Source: Rhizobium leguminosarum (lineage in GTDB: Bacteria; Pseudomonadota; Alphaproteobacteria; Rhizobiales; Rhizobiaceae). Taken from it: a stretch of DNA of 64,000 nt. Positions within the stretch are counted from its first letter, which is position 1, and each line of letters starts with the position of its first letter. Shown here piece after piece: positions 1 to 8,948 of the stretch. The notes under the pieces are model-generated. The model made no database searches. It was not told the DNA's origin and saw nothing but the letters and a program-made list of their open reading frames with translations. Location of the stretch: the NCBI RefSeq assembly GCF_001679785.1, contig NZ_CP016286.1, forward strand, positions 744,001 to 808,000, given 5' to 3'. Position numbers and translations under genes: made by a program.

Positions 1-429
1 CAGCGTGACGGCGAGGATGGATCAATCCTGATCACCGTCTGGAACGAACTCGAAGACCAAGGGCTCCAATATTCCGCATCCAAGGGTGAGCGCAGGTTCG
101 AAGCTATCCGCTCCTCCTCGAATCCCGGGCCGTTCTCCAAGAGATTCGACATGGTGTCTGGGATGGTCGACATGAGAAAACAGGATCGGCTGCTCGGCGA
201 AGACTGCGCATGGTATAACCGGACACCAGATTCCGCTGATGCAGGTCTGATGCAATGTCTGACTGCGGACGGTATACCGCTGATTGATGAACACTGGTCC
301 GGCTGGGGTGACGGCGAGATATTCAAAATAGTGGCGTTAACGCGCCGGCCTGTGAGCATGGATGAAATGCAACCACCTCGTGATTACCTCGAGCCTGCTG
401 CCTGGGGATTTATCAGGCCCCAATACTAG
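1..429 (+). CDS. Hypothetical protein, 5' end outside the window
   Basis: The frame is open from the first base and ends at a TAG at 427-429, so at least 142 C-terminal residues lie here and the start is off the left edge. An internal ATG at 151 exists, but the frame upstream reads on without a stop, so a truncated longer gene is more likely. The product is hydrophilic, rich in Asp, Glu and Trp, with no signal peptide or membrane segment in the visible part. I do not recognise a family. A perfect hairpin ending in TTT follows the stop. Confidence 0.55.
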   Translation, partial: QRDGEDGSILITVWNELEDQGLQYSASKGERRFEAIRSSSNPGPFSKRFDMVSGMVDMRKQDRLLGEDCAWYNRTPDSADAGLMQCLTADGIPLIDEHWSGWGDGEIFKIVALTRRPVSMDEMQPPRDYLEPAAWGFIRPQY

Positions 430-462
430 AGAGATAAGGTAGTAGCCTAAAACAAGGCAATG

Positions 463-487
463 GCTTAGCCGTGAACGGCTAAGCTTT
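463..487 (+). terminator. Rho-independent terminator, probably bidirectional
   Basis: A perfect 9-bp inverted repeat (GCTTAGCCG / CGGCTAAGC) with a TGAA loop is followed by TTT. It lies between the stop of the leftmost gene and the 3' end of the convergent RNase D gene, so it could serve either. Confidence 0.6.
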
Positions 488-501
488 GATATGCAGTCGC
501 C

Positions 502-1647
502 TCAGAGGCTGACGGTTTCGACCTTCCGGTCGACGAAGCGCAGAGCGATCGCGCCCTGGATCAGTTGCAGTGCCGGTTCGCCGAAAAGATCGCGCCGCCA
601 GCCGTGCAGGGCAGCGACTTCGGCCTTCTCGCCCTCGGCGGCGATCCTGTCGAGATCTTCGCTATTGGCGATCACCTTCGGCGCCACGCCGTGTTTTTCC
701 GAAATCAGCTTCAGCAGAACCTTCAACAATTCGACGGCAGCAGCGGCCCCTTCGGGCGCCTGCGCCTGGCGTGGCACATGCGGCATATCGGCCTTCGGTA
801 GAGCAAGCGCGGTGTTGACGGCCTCGATGACCGCGGCGCCGGAAGTCGAACGTTCCCAACCCTTCGGAATGGTGCGCAGACGGCCGAGAGCCTCGGTATC
901 CTTGGGCTGCTGCTGGGCAATCTCATAGATCGCATCATCCTTCAGCACCCGCGAACGCGGCACGTTGCGGGCCCGAGCCTCGCGTTCACGCCAGGCGGCG
1001 ACATATTTCAGGATCGCCAGCTCCTGCGGCTTGCGCAGACGCATCTTCAGCCGCTGCCAGGCATCGTCTGGATGCATGTCGTAGGTTTCGCGCGACTCCA
1101 GGATGTCCATTTCCTCAGAGAGCCAGGAGGTGCGGCCTTCGCGCTCGAGTTCCGCCTTCAGCGACAGGTAGACGTCGCGCAGGTGAGTGACGTCGGCCAG
1201 CGCATAATCCAGCTGCTTGTCCGAGAGCGGCCGGCGGCTCCAGTCGGTGAAGCGCGACGACTTGTCGATGTGGACGTTCTTGATTCGGCTGACCAACTGG
1301 TCATAAGACACGCTGTCGCCGAAGCCGCAGACCATGGCGGCGACCTGCGTGTCGAAGATCGGATGCGGTATGAGATTGCCGCGATTGAAGATGATTTCGA
1401 TGTCCTGGCGGGCCGCATGAAAGACCTTCAGCACCTTCGTATCGGCCATCAGCTCGAAGAAGGGGGCGAGATCGATGCCCTTGGCCAGCGGGTCGACGAG
1501 AACTTCCGTCGTCGGGCTTGCCATCTGGATTAGGCAGAGTTCCGGCCAGAAGGTCGTTTCGCGCAGGAATTCTGTGTCGATGGTGATGAAGTCGGACTTG
1601 GCCAGCTCTTTGCAGGCGGCCGCCAAATCGGCGGTGGTTTCGATCAT
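502..1647 (-). CDS. rnd: Ribonuclease D
   Basis: A 3'-to-5' exoribonuclease that trims structured RNAs such as tRNA precursors in the cytoplasm. The 381-residue protein has the normal family length. The DEDDy exonuclease domain fills about residues 1-170: the first acidic pair is D24 and E26 (IDTE), the second Asp is D82 (RQDIEIIF), and the third motif gives Y148 and D152 (YALADVTHL). An HRDC-type helical domain follows at about 205-290. The gene stands alone, tail to tail with the leftmost gene, and 173 bp separate its start from the end of the multicopper oxidase gene on the same strand. Confidence 0.93.
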   Translation of the reverse strand: MIETTADLAAACKELAKSDFITIDTEFLRETTFWPELCLIQMASPTTEVLVDPLAKGIDLAPFFELMADTKVLKVFHAARQDIEIIFNRGNLIPHPIFDTQVAAMVCGFGDSVSYDQLVSRIKNVHIDKSSRFTDWSRRPLSDKQLDYALADVTHLRDVYLSLKAELEREGRTSWLSEEMDILESRETYDMHPDDAWQRLKMRLRKPQELAILKYVAAWREREARARNVPRSRVLKDDAIYEIAQQQPKDTEALGRLRTIPKGWERSTSGAAVIEAVNTALALPKADMPHVPRQAQAPEGAAAAVELLKVLLKLISEKHGVAPKVIANSEDLDRIAAEGEKAEVAALHGWRRDLFGEPALQLIQGAIALRFVDRKVETVSL

Positions 1648-1820
1648 ATCATTTCATTCGCAAGGAAAAGGTCGGTTAAACCTTCCTTCTCCTTTCGGTT
1701 CGATATGTCAATACAACAGCATACGCTTCGAGCATTGCTGGCTAAGAATCACGTCCAAACTGAGGCACGGCGCGAACGCCGGCGCGAAGCACAGCCCAAC
1801 CGTAGTGAAAGCGCACTGTC

Positions 1821-3212
1821 TCAGCTTATCCTGAGATAGCTCGTCATCCCCGTCTTCTGATGCTCGATGACATGGCAATGCAGCAGCCAGTCGCCGGGAT
1901 TGTCGGCGACGAAGGCAAGCTGCACCTTCTCGTCCGGCTGAATGAGATATGTATCGGAGATGAGCGGCATCACCTCCCGCGTCGAGGAGGAGATCACCGT
2001 GAAGCTCATCCCGTGCAGATGGATCGGATGCGCATGCGGCGTGGTATTCTCCAGATTGAAGACATAGCTCTTGCCGAGCTTCAATTCCGCAAGCGGCGCC
2101 GTCGGATCGGGCGTGTCGCCTGGCCACGGCACCTTGTTGATGGCCCAGAAACTGTAGCCGAGCGTGCCGCAGATGCTTTCGACGGCGGTATTCTCGGCAG
2201 TAGCGCTCAGCACCAGCGGGATCTGCTCGGCAGCGGTTAGATCGGCCTCCGGGACGGGATTGTCGACAAGCGGCCCGAGATCGCCGATATCGCGCTTCAA
2301 CGATGATCCGACCGCGCGCAGGCTGGCGATCGTCTTCGGCGCCGTGCCGCGGATATCCTCGAGCGTCGCGACGGCGCCTTCATCATCCGGCATTCGCACG
2401 GCAAGGTCGAGCCGTTGACCCGGTCCGATCTGCAGGAGGTTGAGGGGAAAACGCTTCGGCACCGGATTGCCGTCGATCGCGATAACGGTGGCCTCGGCGC
2501 CTTCCATCTTCAGCGAGAAGATCCGCGTCACATCGGTCACGGCAATGCGTAGGCGCACCAGCCCGCCGGCCGGCGCGTCATATCGCGGCTCTTGGTGCCA
2601 GTTGGCGGTGCGCACCGTGCCGTAGGTGCCGGTCTTGGCAGCGTCGCGCGGCCGGAAGGGGGCGATGAATTGTCCGTCGCCGCCGAGCCGCCAGTCGCGC
2701 AGGTTCAGCACCACCTCGGCATCGAATTCCGGATCGGCTGGGTCCTCGACGACGATGACGCCGGTCATGCCGTGCCCCATCTGCGTTAGCGTGTCGCAAT
2801 GCGGATGATACCAGAAGGTGCCTGCATCGGGTGGTGTGAAGGCATAGTCGAAGCTGTCGCCGGTATAGACGTAGGGCTGCGTCATGAACGGCACGCCGTC
2901 CATGCGGTTGTCGATGCGAAGCCCGTGCCAGTGGATCGTCGTCGGCTCGTCGAGCCCGTTTTTCAACCGCGCCGCATAGGGTCGCCCTTTCCTCATCCGC
3001 AGGACCGGCGGCATGCCGTCATGGCCCCAGCTCATGATATCCCTGGTCGGTCCCGCCTCGGTCAGCATGGCTTCGGTCTTCACCGCCGTCAGCAGCTGCG
3101 GGTCGGGAGCCGCTTCGGCAAATCCGAATTTACCGGCAATGCCGATGCCGACGCCATAGGCACCCGCCACAGCGGATGCCTTGAGAAGGTTGCGTCGGTT
3201 AAGGAGAGGCAT
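1821..3212 (-). CDS. Multicopper oxidase with Tat signal
   Basis: A periplasmic laccase-like oxidase expected to couple oxidation of a substrate (Cu(I), phenols or metals) to reduction of O2 to water. The N-terminus carries a twin-arginine signal (NRRNLLKAS, residues 5-13) followed by a hydrophobic stretch, as expected for export of a folded copper protein. All four copper-ligand motifs are present: HWHG at about 94-97, HPH at 136-138, HPIHLHG near 395 and [12 protein letters not shown] near 445. The type-1 axial Met is retained. At 463 residues it is a normal three-cupredoxin form without the Met-rich insert of CueO. The gene diverges from aspS. The physiological substrate cannot be read from the sequence. 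Confidence 0.9.
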   Translation of the reverse strand: MPLLNRRNLLKASAVAGAYGVGIGIAGKFGFAEAAPDPQLLTAVKTEAMLTEAGPTRDIMSWGHDGMPPVLRMRKGRPYAARLKNGLDEPTTIHWHGLRIDNRMDGVPFMTQPYVYTGDSFDYAFTPPDAGTFWYHPHCDTLTQMGHGMTGVIVVEDPADPEFDAEVVLNLRDWRLGGDGQFIAPFRPRDAAKTGTYGTVRTANWHQEPRYDAPAGGLVRLRIAVTDVTRIFSLKMEGAEATVIAIDGNPVPKRFPLNLLQIGPGQRLDLAVRMPDDEGAVATLEDIRGTAPKTIASLRAVGSSLKRDIGDLGPLVDNPVPEADLTAAEQIPLVLSATAENTAVESICGTLGYSFWAINKVPWPGDTPDPTAPLAELKLGKSYVFNLENTTPHAHPIHLHGMSFTVISSSTREVMPLISDTYLIQPDEKVQLAFVADNPGDWLLHCHVIEHQKTGMTSYLRIS

Positions 3213-3466
3213 GCGGATGCTCCACGGTGAGAATGCCGATCCTTTTAAAGTTGACCGGCATCTTCATCAATACAAGAAGCGTAGCCAAACTGCCGCAGCA
3301 TACCGGTCGCAGCCTCGCCACAAACGCGCGTCGAACGCTCGGCCGCGCACGCCAAGCCTTGACAAATCGGAGCGTCCATGCGCTTTTCCGCCCGATTTTC
3401 TTGTCGGCGCTTGAGGGTCTTGGAACCCTTGCTGCCGTCTTAAGCCACATGCCAGGATTTGAGATT

Positions 3467-5257
3467 ATGCATCGCTATCGCAGCCACACATGCGCCGCCC
3501 TCCGCAAGTCGGATGTCGGCTCGACCGTCCGTATCTCCGGCTGGGTTCACCGCGTTCGCGACCATGGCGGCGTTCTCTTCATCGACCTTCGCGACCATTA
3601 CGGCATCACCCAGGTCGTTGCCGATCCCGACAGCCCGGCCTTCAAGATGGCGGAAACCGTGCGCGGCGAATGGGTCATCCGTATCGACGGCCTCGTCAAG
3701 GCCCGCACCGAAGATACCGTCAACAAGACCATGGCAACAGGCGAGATCGAGCTCTACGCACAGGAGATCGAAGTCCTCTCCGCCGCCAAGGAATTGCCGC
3801 TGCCGGTCTTCGGCGAGCCGGACTATCCCGAAGACGTCCGCCTGAAGTATCGTTTCCTCGATCTTCGCCGCGAAACGCTGCACCGGAATATCGTCAAGCG
3901 CACCCAGGTCATCTCGGCCATGCGCCGCGAAATGGGCAATGTCGGCTTCACCGAATATACGACGCCGATCCTGACGGCCTCCTCGCCGGAAGGCGCGCGC
4001 GACTTCCTCGTGCCGTCGCGCATCCATCCCGGCACTTTCTATGCGCTGCCGCAGGCGCCGCAGCAGTACAAGCAGCTGCTGATGGTTGCCGGCTTCGACC
4101 GCTACTTCCAGATCGCGCCCTGCTTCCGCGACGAAGACCCGCGCGCCGACCGCCTGCCGGGCGAATTCTACCAGCTCGACCTCGAAATGAGCTTCGTCAC
4201 TCAGGAAGACGTCTGGAACACGATGGGCCCGCTGATGACCTCGATCTTCGAGGAATTCGCCGAAGGCAAGCCTGTCACCAAGGAATGGCCGCGCATCCCC
4301 TATGACGAAGCGATCCGTAAATATGGCTCCGACAAGCCCGATCTGCGCAACCCGATCGTCATGCAGGCCGTGACCGAGCATTTTGCCGGCTCGGGCTTCA
4401 AGGTTTTCGCAGGCATGATCGCCTCCAACCCGAAGGTCGAGATCTGGGCTATTCCGGCCAAGACCGGCGGTTCCAGAGCGTTCTGCGATCGCATGAATGC
4501 CTGGGCGCAGTCGACCGGCCAGCCCGGTCTCGGTTACATCTTCTGGCGCAAGGAAGGTGACAAGCTCGAGGGCGCCGGCCCGCTTGCAAAGAACATCGGC
4601 GAGGAGCGCACCGACGCGATCCGTACCCAGCTCGGCCTCGATGACGGTGACGCCTGCTTCTTCGTTGCCGGCGATCCGGCGAAGTTCTACAAGTTTGCCG
4701 GCGAAGCCCGCACCAAGGCCGGCGAAGAGCTGAACCTTGTCGATCGCGACCGTTTCGAACTCTGCTGGATCGTCGACTTCCCGTTCTTCGAATGGAGCGA
4801 GGAAGAAAAGAAGGTCGATTTCGCCCACAACCCGTTCTCGATGCCGCAGGGCGGCCTCGATGCGCTGCAGAACCAGGATCCGCTGACCATCAAGGCGTTC
4901 CAGTATGACGCCGTCTGCAACGGCTTCGAAATCGCCTCGGGCTCGATCCGCAACCAGTCGCCGGAAACCATGGTCGCCGCCTTCGAAAAGGTCGGCCTCA
5001 GCCAGCAGGATGTCGAGGATCGTTTCGGCGGCCTCTACCGCGCCTTCCAGTACGGCGCGCCCCCGCATGGTGGCGCCGCCTTCGGCATCGACCGCATCGT
5101 CATGTTGCTCGTCGGCGCGAAGAACCTGCGCGAAATCTCGCTCTTCCCGATGAACCAGCAGGCACAGGACCTGCTGATGGGGGCGCCGAGCCCGGCAGCG
5201 CCGACCCAGCTGCGCGAGCTCTCGATCCGGCCGATCCCGCCGGTCAAGAAAGACTGA
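3467..5257 (+). CDS. aspS: Aspartyl-tRNA synthetase, non-discriminating type (Asp/Asn)
   Basis: A class II synthetase that charges tRNA with aspartate. The start at 3467 (MHRYRSHT) gives 596 residues, the usual length; ATGs further upstream in the same frame add unrelated sequence. The N-terminal OB fold covers about 1-110. Class II motif 2 is [10 protein letters not shown] at 220-229, and motif 3 ([10 protein letters not shown]) lies near the C-terminus. The RDHGG segment has His33 where discriminating bacterial enzymes carry Leu, a feature of enzymes that also charge tRNA-Asn for later amidation by GatCAB. Divergent from the multicopper oxidase gene and followed by a strong bidirectional terminator. 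Confidence 0.95.
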   Translation: MHRYRSHTCAALRKSDVGSTVRISGWVHRVRDHGGVLFIDLRDHYGITQVVADPDSPAFKMAETVRGEWVIRIDGLVKARTEDTVNKTMATGEIELYAQEIEVLSAAKELPLPVFGEPDYPEDVRLKYRFLDLRRETLHRNIVKRTQVISAMRREMGNVGFTEYTTPILTASSPEGARDFLVPSRIHPGTFYALPQAPQQYKQLLMVAGFDRYFQIAPCFRDEDPRADRLPGEFYQLDLEMSFVTQEDVWNTMGPLMTSIFEEFAEGKPVTKEWPRIPYDEAIRKYGSDKPDLRNPIVMQAVTEHFAGSGFKVFAGMIASNPKVEIWAIPAKTGGSRAFCDRMNAWAQSTGQPGLGYIFWRKEGDKLEGAGPLAKNIGEERTDAIRTQLGLDDGDACFFVAGDPAKFYKFAGEARTKAGEELNLVDRDRFELCWIVDFPFFEWSEEEKKVDFAHNPFSMPQGGLDALQNQDPLTIKAFQYDAVCNGFEIASGSIRNQSPETMVAAFEKVGLSQQDVEDRFGGLYRAFQYGAPPHGGAAFGIDRIVMLLVGAKNLREISLFPMNQQAQDLLMGAPSPAAPTQLRELSIRPIPPVKKD

Positions 5258-5280
5258 GATCGTCTGATCCCGAATGCAAA

Positions 5281-5301
5281 AGCCCGGCAAATCGCCGGGC
5301 T
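5281..5301. terminator. Bidirectional terminator between aspS and the serine hydrolase gene
   Basis: A perfect 8-bp GC-rich stem (AGCCCGGC / GCCGGGCT) has A-rich sequence on its left and T-rich sequence on its right, so it reads as an intrinsic terminator on both strands. The two genes are convergent. Confidence 0.8.
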
Positions 5302-5320
5302 TTCCATTTTGTTCGTTCGC

Positions 5321-6487
5321 TCACAATGCCGCGTAGATTGCTTCGCGAAGATCGACTGTGAACTTGCCCCACATGCCCTCCAGTGTCGTGTTGGTCAGCG
5401 CAACGACGGTCAGCCCGTTGACCGGGTCGATGAACCAGCTATGGCCATAGACGCCGCCCCATTTCAAAGTGCCCTTGGGGAAGGGGACGCCTGCCTCGGC
5501 CGGATTGGTGATAACTGACCAGCCGAAGCCAAAGCCGGAGCCGGGTTCGTGCTGCTGGCGACGCCCGCCGGCCTGGTCCGTCATCATCATCCCTACGGTT
5601 TCAGTCGAGAGCAGCGGTGCGCCACCCCTACGGATGGTTTCGAGTATGGCCAGGATATCACCCGCCGTTCCCGCCATGCCAGCGCCGCCGGAATGATAGG
5701 AGGTGGGGTCGAAGATGCGGTTTGGCGCGAAGCGGATAGGACCCATCAGCGACATTACCAGCGCCTCCTCGCCCATCAGCGCCGGTTCGGGTGAAGCGTC
5801 CATATAGGCCGCTGCCAGCCGGCTGCGGTCGCGAACCGAAAACGCCGTGTCGACAAGGCCAAGCGGTTTCGTCACCAGTTCAGCGACGGCCTCGCCCAGC
5901 GGCACGCCGGTTTCCGCCTCGATGACGCCGCCCAGAACATCCATGGCGACGGAATATTGCCAATCGCCGCCCGGCGCGAAGCGCAGTGGCGCGCTGGCGA
6001 TCCGCCGCAGGTTCTCGGCCAGCGGCAACCCGGGTTCAGCGAGGCCGTCGGAAACGCCGGCGCGGGCATAGGCATCGTCGTCTTCGAAGAAGCTGTAGCT
6101 GAGGCCGGACGTATGGGTCAGCAGGTGGCGGATACGGATGATCGCCTCGCTGCCGTCAGGCAGCCTTGGCCGGAAGTCCGGCAGCCACCTCGCCACCGGG
6201 TCGTCGAGCCCGATTCTTCCCTGCTCGACGAGCCGCATCGCGGCGATGGTGGCGATCGGCTTGGTGATGGAGGCAAGCCTGAAAATGGTGTCCTCGCGCA
6301 TCGCCAGACCATTTTCGCGGTCGGCGAGGCCGGCGGCGCGGCGATGGACGATGTCTCCGTCGCGGGCGATAAGCACTACCGTTCCCACAAGCCGTTTGTC
6401 GTCGAGAGCACTTGTGATGGCCGCATCGACCGCTGCTGCCAGCGATAAATTCCTATCGGCGTCTGCCATTTCGAGGGGAAGACTCAT
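5321..6487 (-). CDS. Beta-lactamase-family serine hydrolase (class C / family VIII esterase-like)
   Basis: The 388-residue protein has the serine beta-lactamase / penicillin-binding fold. The active-site SxxK motif is S73-I-T-K76 in LASITKPIAT, a tyrosine motif is seen in WQYSVAMDVLG, and the third box is replaced by GHSW, as in many esterases of this family. No signal peptide is evident, which favours a cytoplasmic esterase over a true beta-lactamase. The start at 6487 is preferred because sequence further upstream runs antisense through the tetR gene. Divergent from tetR across a 93-bp region holding an inverted repeat, so local repression is likely. Confidence 0.85.
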   Translation of the reverse strand: MSLPLEMADADRNLSLAAAVDAAITSALDDKRLVGTVVLIARDGDIVHRRAAGLADRENGLAMREDTIFRLASITKPIATIAAMRLVEQGRIGLDDPVARWLPDFRPRLPDGSEAIIRIRHLLTHTSGLSYSFFEDDDAYARAGVSDGLAEPGLPLAENLRRIASAPLRFAPGGDWQYSVAMDVLGGVIEAETGVPLGEAVAELVTKPLGLVDTAFSVRDRSRLAAAYMDASPEPALMGEEALVMSLMGPIRFAPNRIFDPTSYHSGGAGMAGTAGDILAILETIRRGGAPLLSTETVGMMMTDQAGGRRQQHEPGSGFGFGWSVITNPAEAGVPFPKGTLKWGGVYGHSWFIDPVNGLTVVALTNTTLEGMWGKFTVDLREAIYAAL

Positions 6488-6506
6488 CAGATTAAACCTT
6501 CTATAA

Positions 6507-6566
6507 TCACAATGACCGTTCCTGAATATAGAAAGCCACCTCGAATTTCTAGAGTGATCATTGTGA
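6507..6566. promoter_or_regulatory. Inverted repeat between the serine hydrolase gene and tetR, possible TetR operator
   Basis: TCACAATGA at 6507-6515 is the exact reverse complement of TCATTGTGA at 6558-6566, with 42 bp between. The pair lies in the 93-bp divergent promoter region, which also has AT-rich patches that could be -10 elements. A two-site operator bound by the adjacent TetR protein is an inference from position and symmetry. Confidence 0.45.
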
Positions 6567-6580
6567 AAAATAGTGCTGAC

Positions 6581-7195
6581 ATGAAAAATCCCGCCGCTCG
6601 CCGCCGCGGCCGTCCGCCGGCCTTCGACCGCGAGACCGTGCTGTCGGCTGCCCGCGAGACCTTCTGGGCGCATGGATATGAGGGTGCCTCGATCGCCGAT
6701 CTCACCGCCGCCATGGGCATCACGCCGCAAAGCCTCTATGCCGCCTTCAACTCGAAAGCCGATCTCTATCGCGCGGCGCTGGAGCAATACCGAGGGCTGG
6801 GCGCCGATACGTTTTCCGCGCTCGGCGAGCCGATCGACACCGTCTCCGCCTTCGAGCGCATATTGCGGGGCTCGGCTGCGATTTTCTCGGCGCCGGAGCA
6901 TCCGAAAGGCTGCATGATCTCGACGGCCGTGCTGAACTGCGCCAGCGAGAATGCCGTGATCGCCGACCATGTCGCAGCGATGCGCCGTCGGTCGCTGGAT
7001 GCTTTCGCGGCAAGGATCGAGCGTGGCATCCGCGAGGGCGACATGAAGCCAGAGACGACCCCCCGCGCGCTGGCACGGTTCCTCGGTGCCATCATCCAGG
7101 GCATGTCGGTGCAGGCGAGGGACGGCGCATCGCTAGAGGAGTTGCTTGATATCGCAGTCCTCGCCATCGCCGAGGTCGGCCGTCATCGCGCCTGA
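6581..7195 (+). CDS. TetR-family transcriptional regulator
   Basis: A 204-residue repressor-type protein. After a basic N-terminal arm (ARRRGRPPAF) comes a TetR helix-turn-helix at about residues 38-57 (ASIADLTAAMGITPQSLYAAF), then an all-helical ligand-binding domain. The start at 6581 is chosen because it begins just before the basic arm; an upstream ATG at 6512 falls inside the probable operator. It probably controls the divergent serine hydrolase gene. A perfect 13-bp terminator hairpin follows. The ligand is unknown. Confidence 0.88.
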   Translation: MKNPAARRRGRPPAFDRETVLSAARETFWAHGYEGASIADLTAAMGITPQSLYAAFNSKADLYRAALEQYRGLGADTFSALGEPIDTVSAFERILRGSAAIFSAPEHPKGCMISTAVLNCASENAVIADHVAAMRRRSLDAFAARIERGIREGDMKPETTPRALARFLGAIIQGMSVQARDGASLEELLDIAVLAIAEVGRHRA

Positions 7196-7201
7196 AAACG
7201 A

Positions 7202-7235
7202 AAAGGCCCGGCAGTTCACTGGCTGCCGGGCCTTT
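7202..7235. terminator. Bidirectional terminator
   Basis: A perfect 13-bp stem (AAAGGCCCGGCAG / CTGCCGGGCCTTT, 7202-7214 and 7223-7235) with an 8-nt loop, between the convergent tetR gene and the periplasmic-protein gene. A and T runs on the two sides allow termination in both directions. Confidence 0.85.
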
Positions 7236-7254
7236 CATCGCGAGATTGAAGCGA

Positions 7255-8442
7255 TCAGTCGTTGGCGGTAACCTTGACGCCAAGCACCTGCGGCAGCGTG
7301 TTCGGAGCGCCCATGGCGGCGCCCACGATCGTCGGGAACGGCACCGGCTTTTCGGGAGCGGCCTTGACGGTCAGGCTCTTCGGGTCGTCGAGGAAGGTGT
7401 TGACCGCTGCCGAAACGGCGTTCTGCAGTTCCGGGATATTGAGCTGCGCCAGCATGATCGGCGTCATGGCCTTCAGCGAATCCGCCATCTGCTTGCCGGA
7501 TATGTTCTGCTGCGCGCCGGCATAATCGAGCGCGCGCTTGGTGATCGAGGCATCTTCGAAACGCACCTGTGCGCCCTCGAAAGACAACTGCTGCATCAGG
7601 CCGAGCATGGCAAGACCTAGCGCCTGCTGCGATTCTTCCTTGTTCGGGTTGGCTTCGGATTGCTTCATCGCATCCTGCAGCGACTTCACGAAGGGCATCG
7701 TGTAGCCCGAGATCTTGAAGCCAAGGTTCAGCTTGCCGATATTGGTGAAGTCGAAGGCGAATTCCGAAATGTCGATCGTGCCGGGGGCGAGTTCCCAGGC
7801 GCCCTTCATGGTGATGTCGCCCTGGATGTGCTGCAGGGCAAGCTTCTCGATCGCGTCCTTGCTCTGCGGATCTTCAGCCTTGCTGAGATCGGCCTTCATG
7901 CTTTTGAAGGCGCCGTCGAAATCGAAGCCGGATTCGTCTTCGCGCAGCGTCAGGTTGACGTTGCTTTCGAGCACCGAGAACAATTCCGCCCCATCCTTGA
8001 CCACCTTCAGCGGGCCGGTATGGGCAGTTTCGTAGAGCATCATGGTATCGAGCGTGTCGCCGCCCGGCGTTGCCGGGATCGAGATGCCGCCGAGCGTCAG
8101 CTCCTGCGCCGTGACCGTGACCCCGTCTTTCGTGGTGTTGATGTCGGGGAAGGCGGCCTCTTCGATGTAATAGCCGCCATCCTCGTCTTCCTCGACGCCG
8201 GAAAGGGTGACTTCGCCAACGGCCAGGCTTTCGCCGCCGGCAGATTTGACGCTGACATTCTTCAGCGTCGCGGTCGTGCCGTCGATATCGACGCTGTCAG
8301 CCGAAATCGTTCCGCCTTGTGCGGCATAGGCGGCATTGAGCTTCTTCAGCAGATCGGCGCCGTCGAGAGCGAAAGCCGAGCCGGCAAGCGAGAAAAAGGC
8401 TGCGCTCGACAGCATCAGCCGCGTTGTCCGGTAAAAATTCAT
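7255..8442 (-). CDS. Exported hypothetical protein
   Basis: A 395-residue protein with a Sec signal peptide (about residues 1-25, ending SAFA). The mature part has alternating short beta-rich phrases such as TLSGV, LTLGGIS and FDFTNIGKLNLGF, reminiscent of AsmA / DUF945-like periplasmic proteins, but I cannot assign a family with confidence. It is acidic, with no further membrane segment. It stands alone, convergent with tetR and divergent from parC across a long repeat-bearing spacer. Confidence 0.75.
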   Translation of the reverse strand: MNFYRTTRLMLSSAAFFSLAGSAFALDGADLLKKLNAAYAAQGGTISADSVDIDGTTATLKNVSVKSAGGESLAVGEVTLSGVEEDEDGGYYIEEAAFPDINTTKDGVTVTAQELTLGGISIPATPGGDTLDTMMLYETAHTGPLKVVKDGAELFSVLESNVNLTLREDESGFDFDGAFKSMKADLSKAEDPQSKDAIEKLALQHIQGDITMKGAWELAPGTIDISEFAFDFTNIGKLNLGFKISGYTMPFVKSLQDAMKQSEANPNKEESQQALGLAMLGLMQQLSFEGAQVRFEDASITKRALDYAGAQQNISGKQMADSLKAMTPIMLAQLNIPELQNAVSAAVNTFLDDPKSLTVKAAPEKPVPFPTIVGAAMGAPNTLPQVLGVKVTAND

Positions 8443-8948
8443 GGGGTGATTCCTCTGGTGGCGTGGTGGCGGTTGGAAATCTGCAGTGATGCTACTACGG
8501 ATTGGGCCTGCTTTATATTTGCCGACCTCTAAATTTTTGTTGAGAGGAACGGCAAACGAAGTCCAAATTGCGGCGGCGCGTTTGTCTCATCCTTTGATGT
8601 CACTCCCAAGACTTCATCCACAGCTGCAATGGCCCCGATTCCTTGCCCGCCGGCCTCTTCTGAGCTAGAGCCTTTCCTGGTCAGATTGAAGCAATTCTGT
8701 TGGCTCAAACGGAGTCGGATGGTCGACCGGCCGGCGCGCGTCGTAGCCAAGCTCTACGGCCAAGCCGGCCGGTCGATCAGCCGGCCCGTTTCAGCCAACC
8801 CGAAGGGCCGGGCATCTTTCCGCCAGGACAGAGGCGATCGGCTCGGACGTACCAAGAGGTATGCCCTTCGCCAATCGCCTCTGCCCTGACGAAAATCTGC
8901 TCCGGCAGAATGCTGCAATCTGATCAGGAAAGGCTCTAGTCAGAACCT
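8443..8948. other. Intergenic region between the exported-protein gene and parC
   Basis: About 506 bp without a supported gene. The left 220 bp should hold the promoter of the minus-strand exported-protein gene. The right part, 8665-8939, is filled by a composite palindromic repeat that ends 9 bp before the parC start codon. Short open frames here run through the repeat and look spurious. Confidence 0.7.
8665..8939. repeat. 275-bp composite palindromic element with terminal inverted repeats
   Basis: The ends are 24-bp inverted repeats matching at 23 positions (8665-8688 starting CTAGAGCCTTTCC, 8916-8939 ending GGAAAGGCTCTAG). Inside are nested pairs: TTGGCTCAAACGG against CCGTTTCAGCCAA, TCGACCGGCCGGC against GCCGGCCGGTCGA, and CAGAGGCGATCGG against CCAATCGCCTCTG. 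The whole could fold into a branched hairpin. There is no open frame for a transposase. It resembles the rhizobial intergenic mosaic elements in style; assignment to a named family needs a search. Confidence 0.8.

Noticed and set aside
3440..5290. A 616-codon minus-strand open frame
   Set aside because: Antisense to aspS.
5321..6487. True beta-lactamase
   Set aside because: Family fold is clear, but no signal peptide and an altered third motif make a cytoplasmic esterase more likely than an antibiotic-resistance enzyme.
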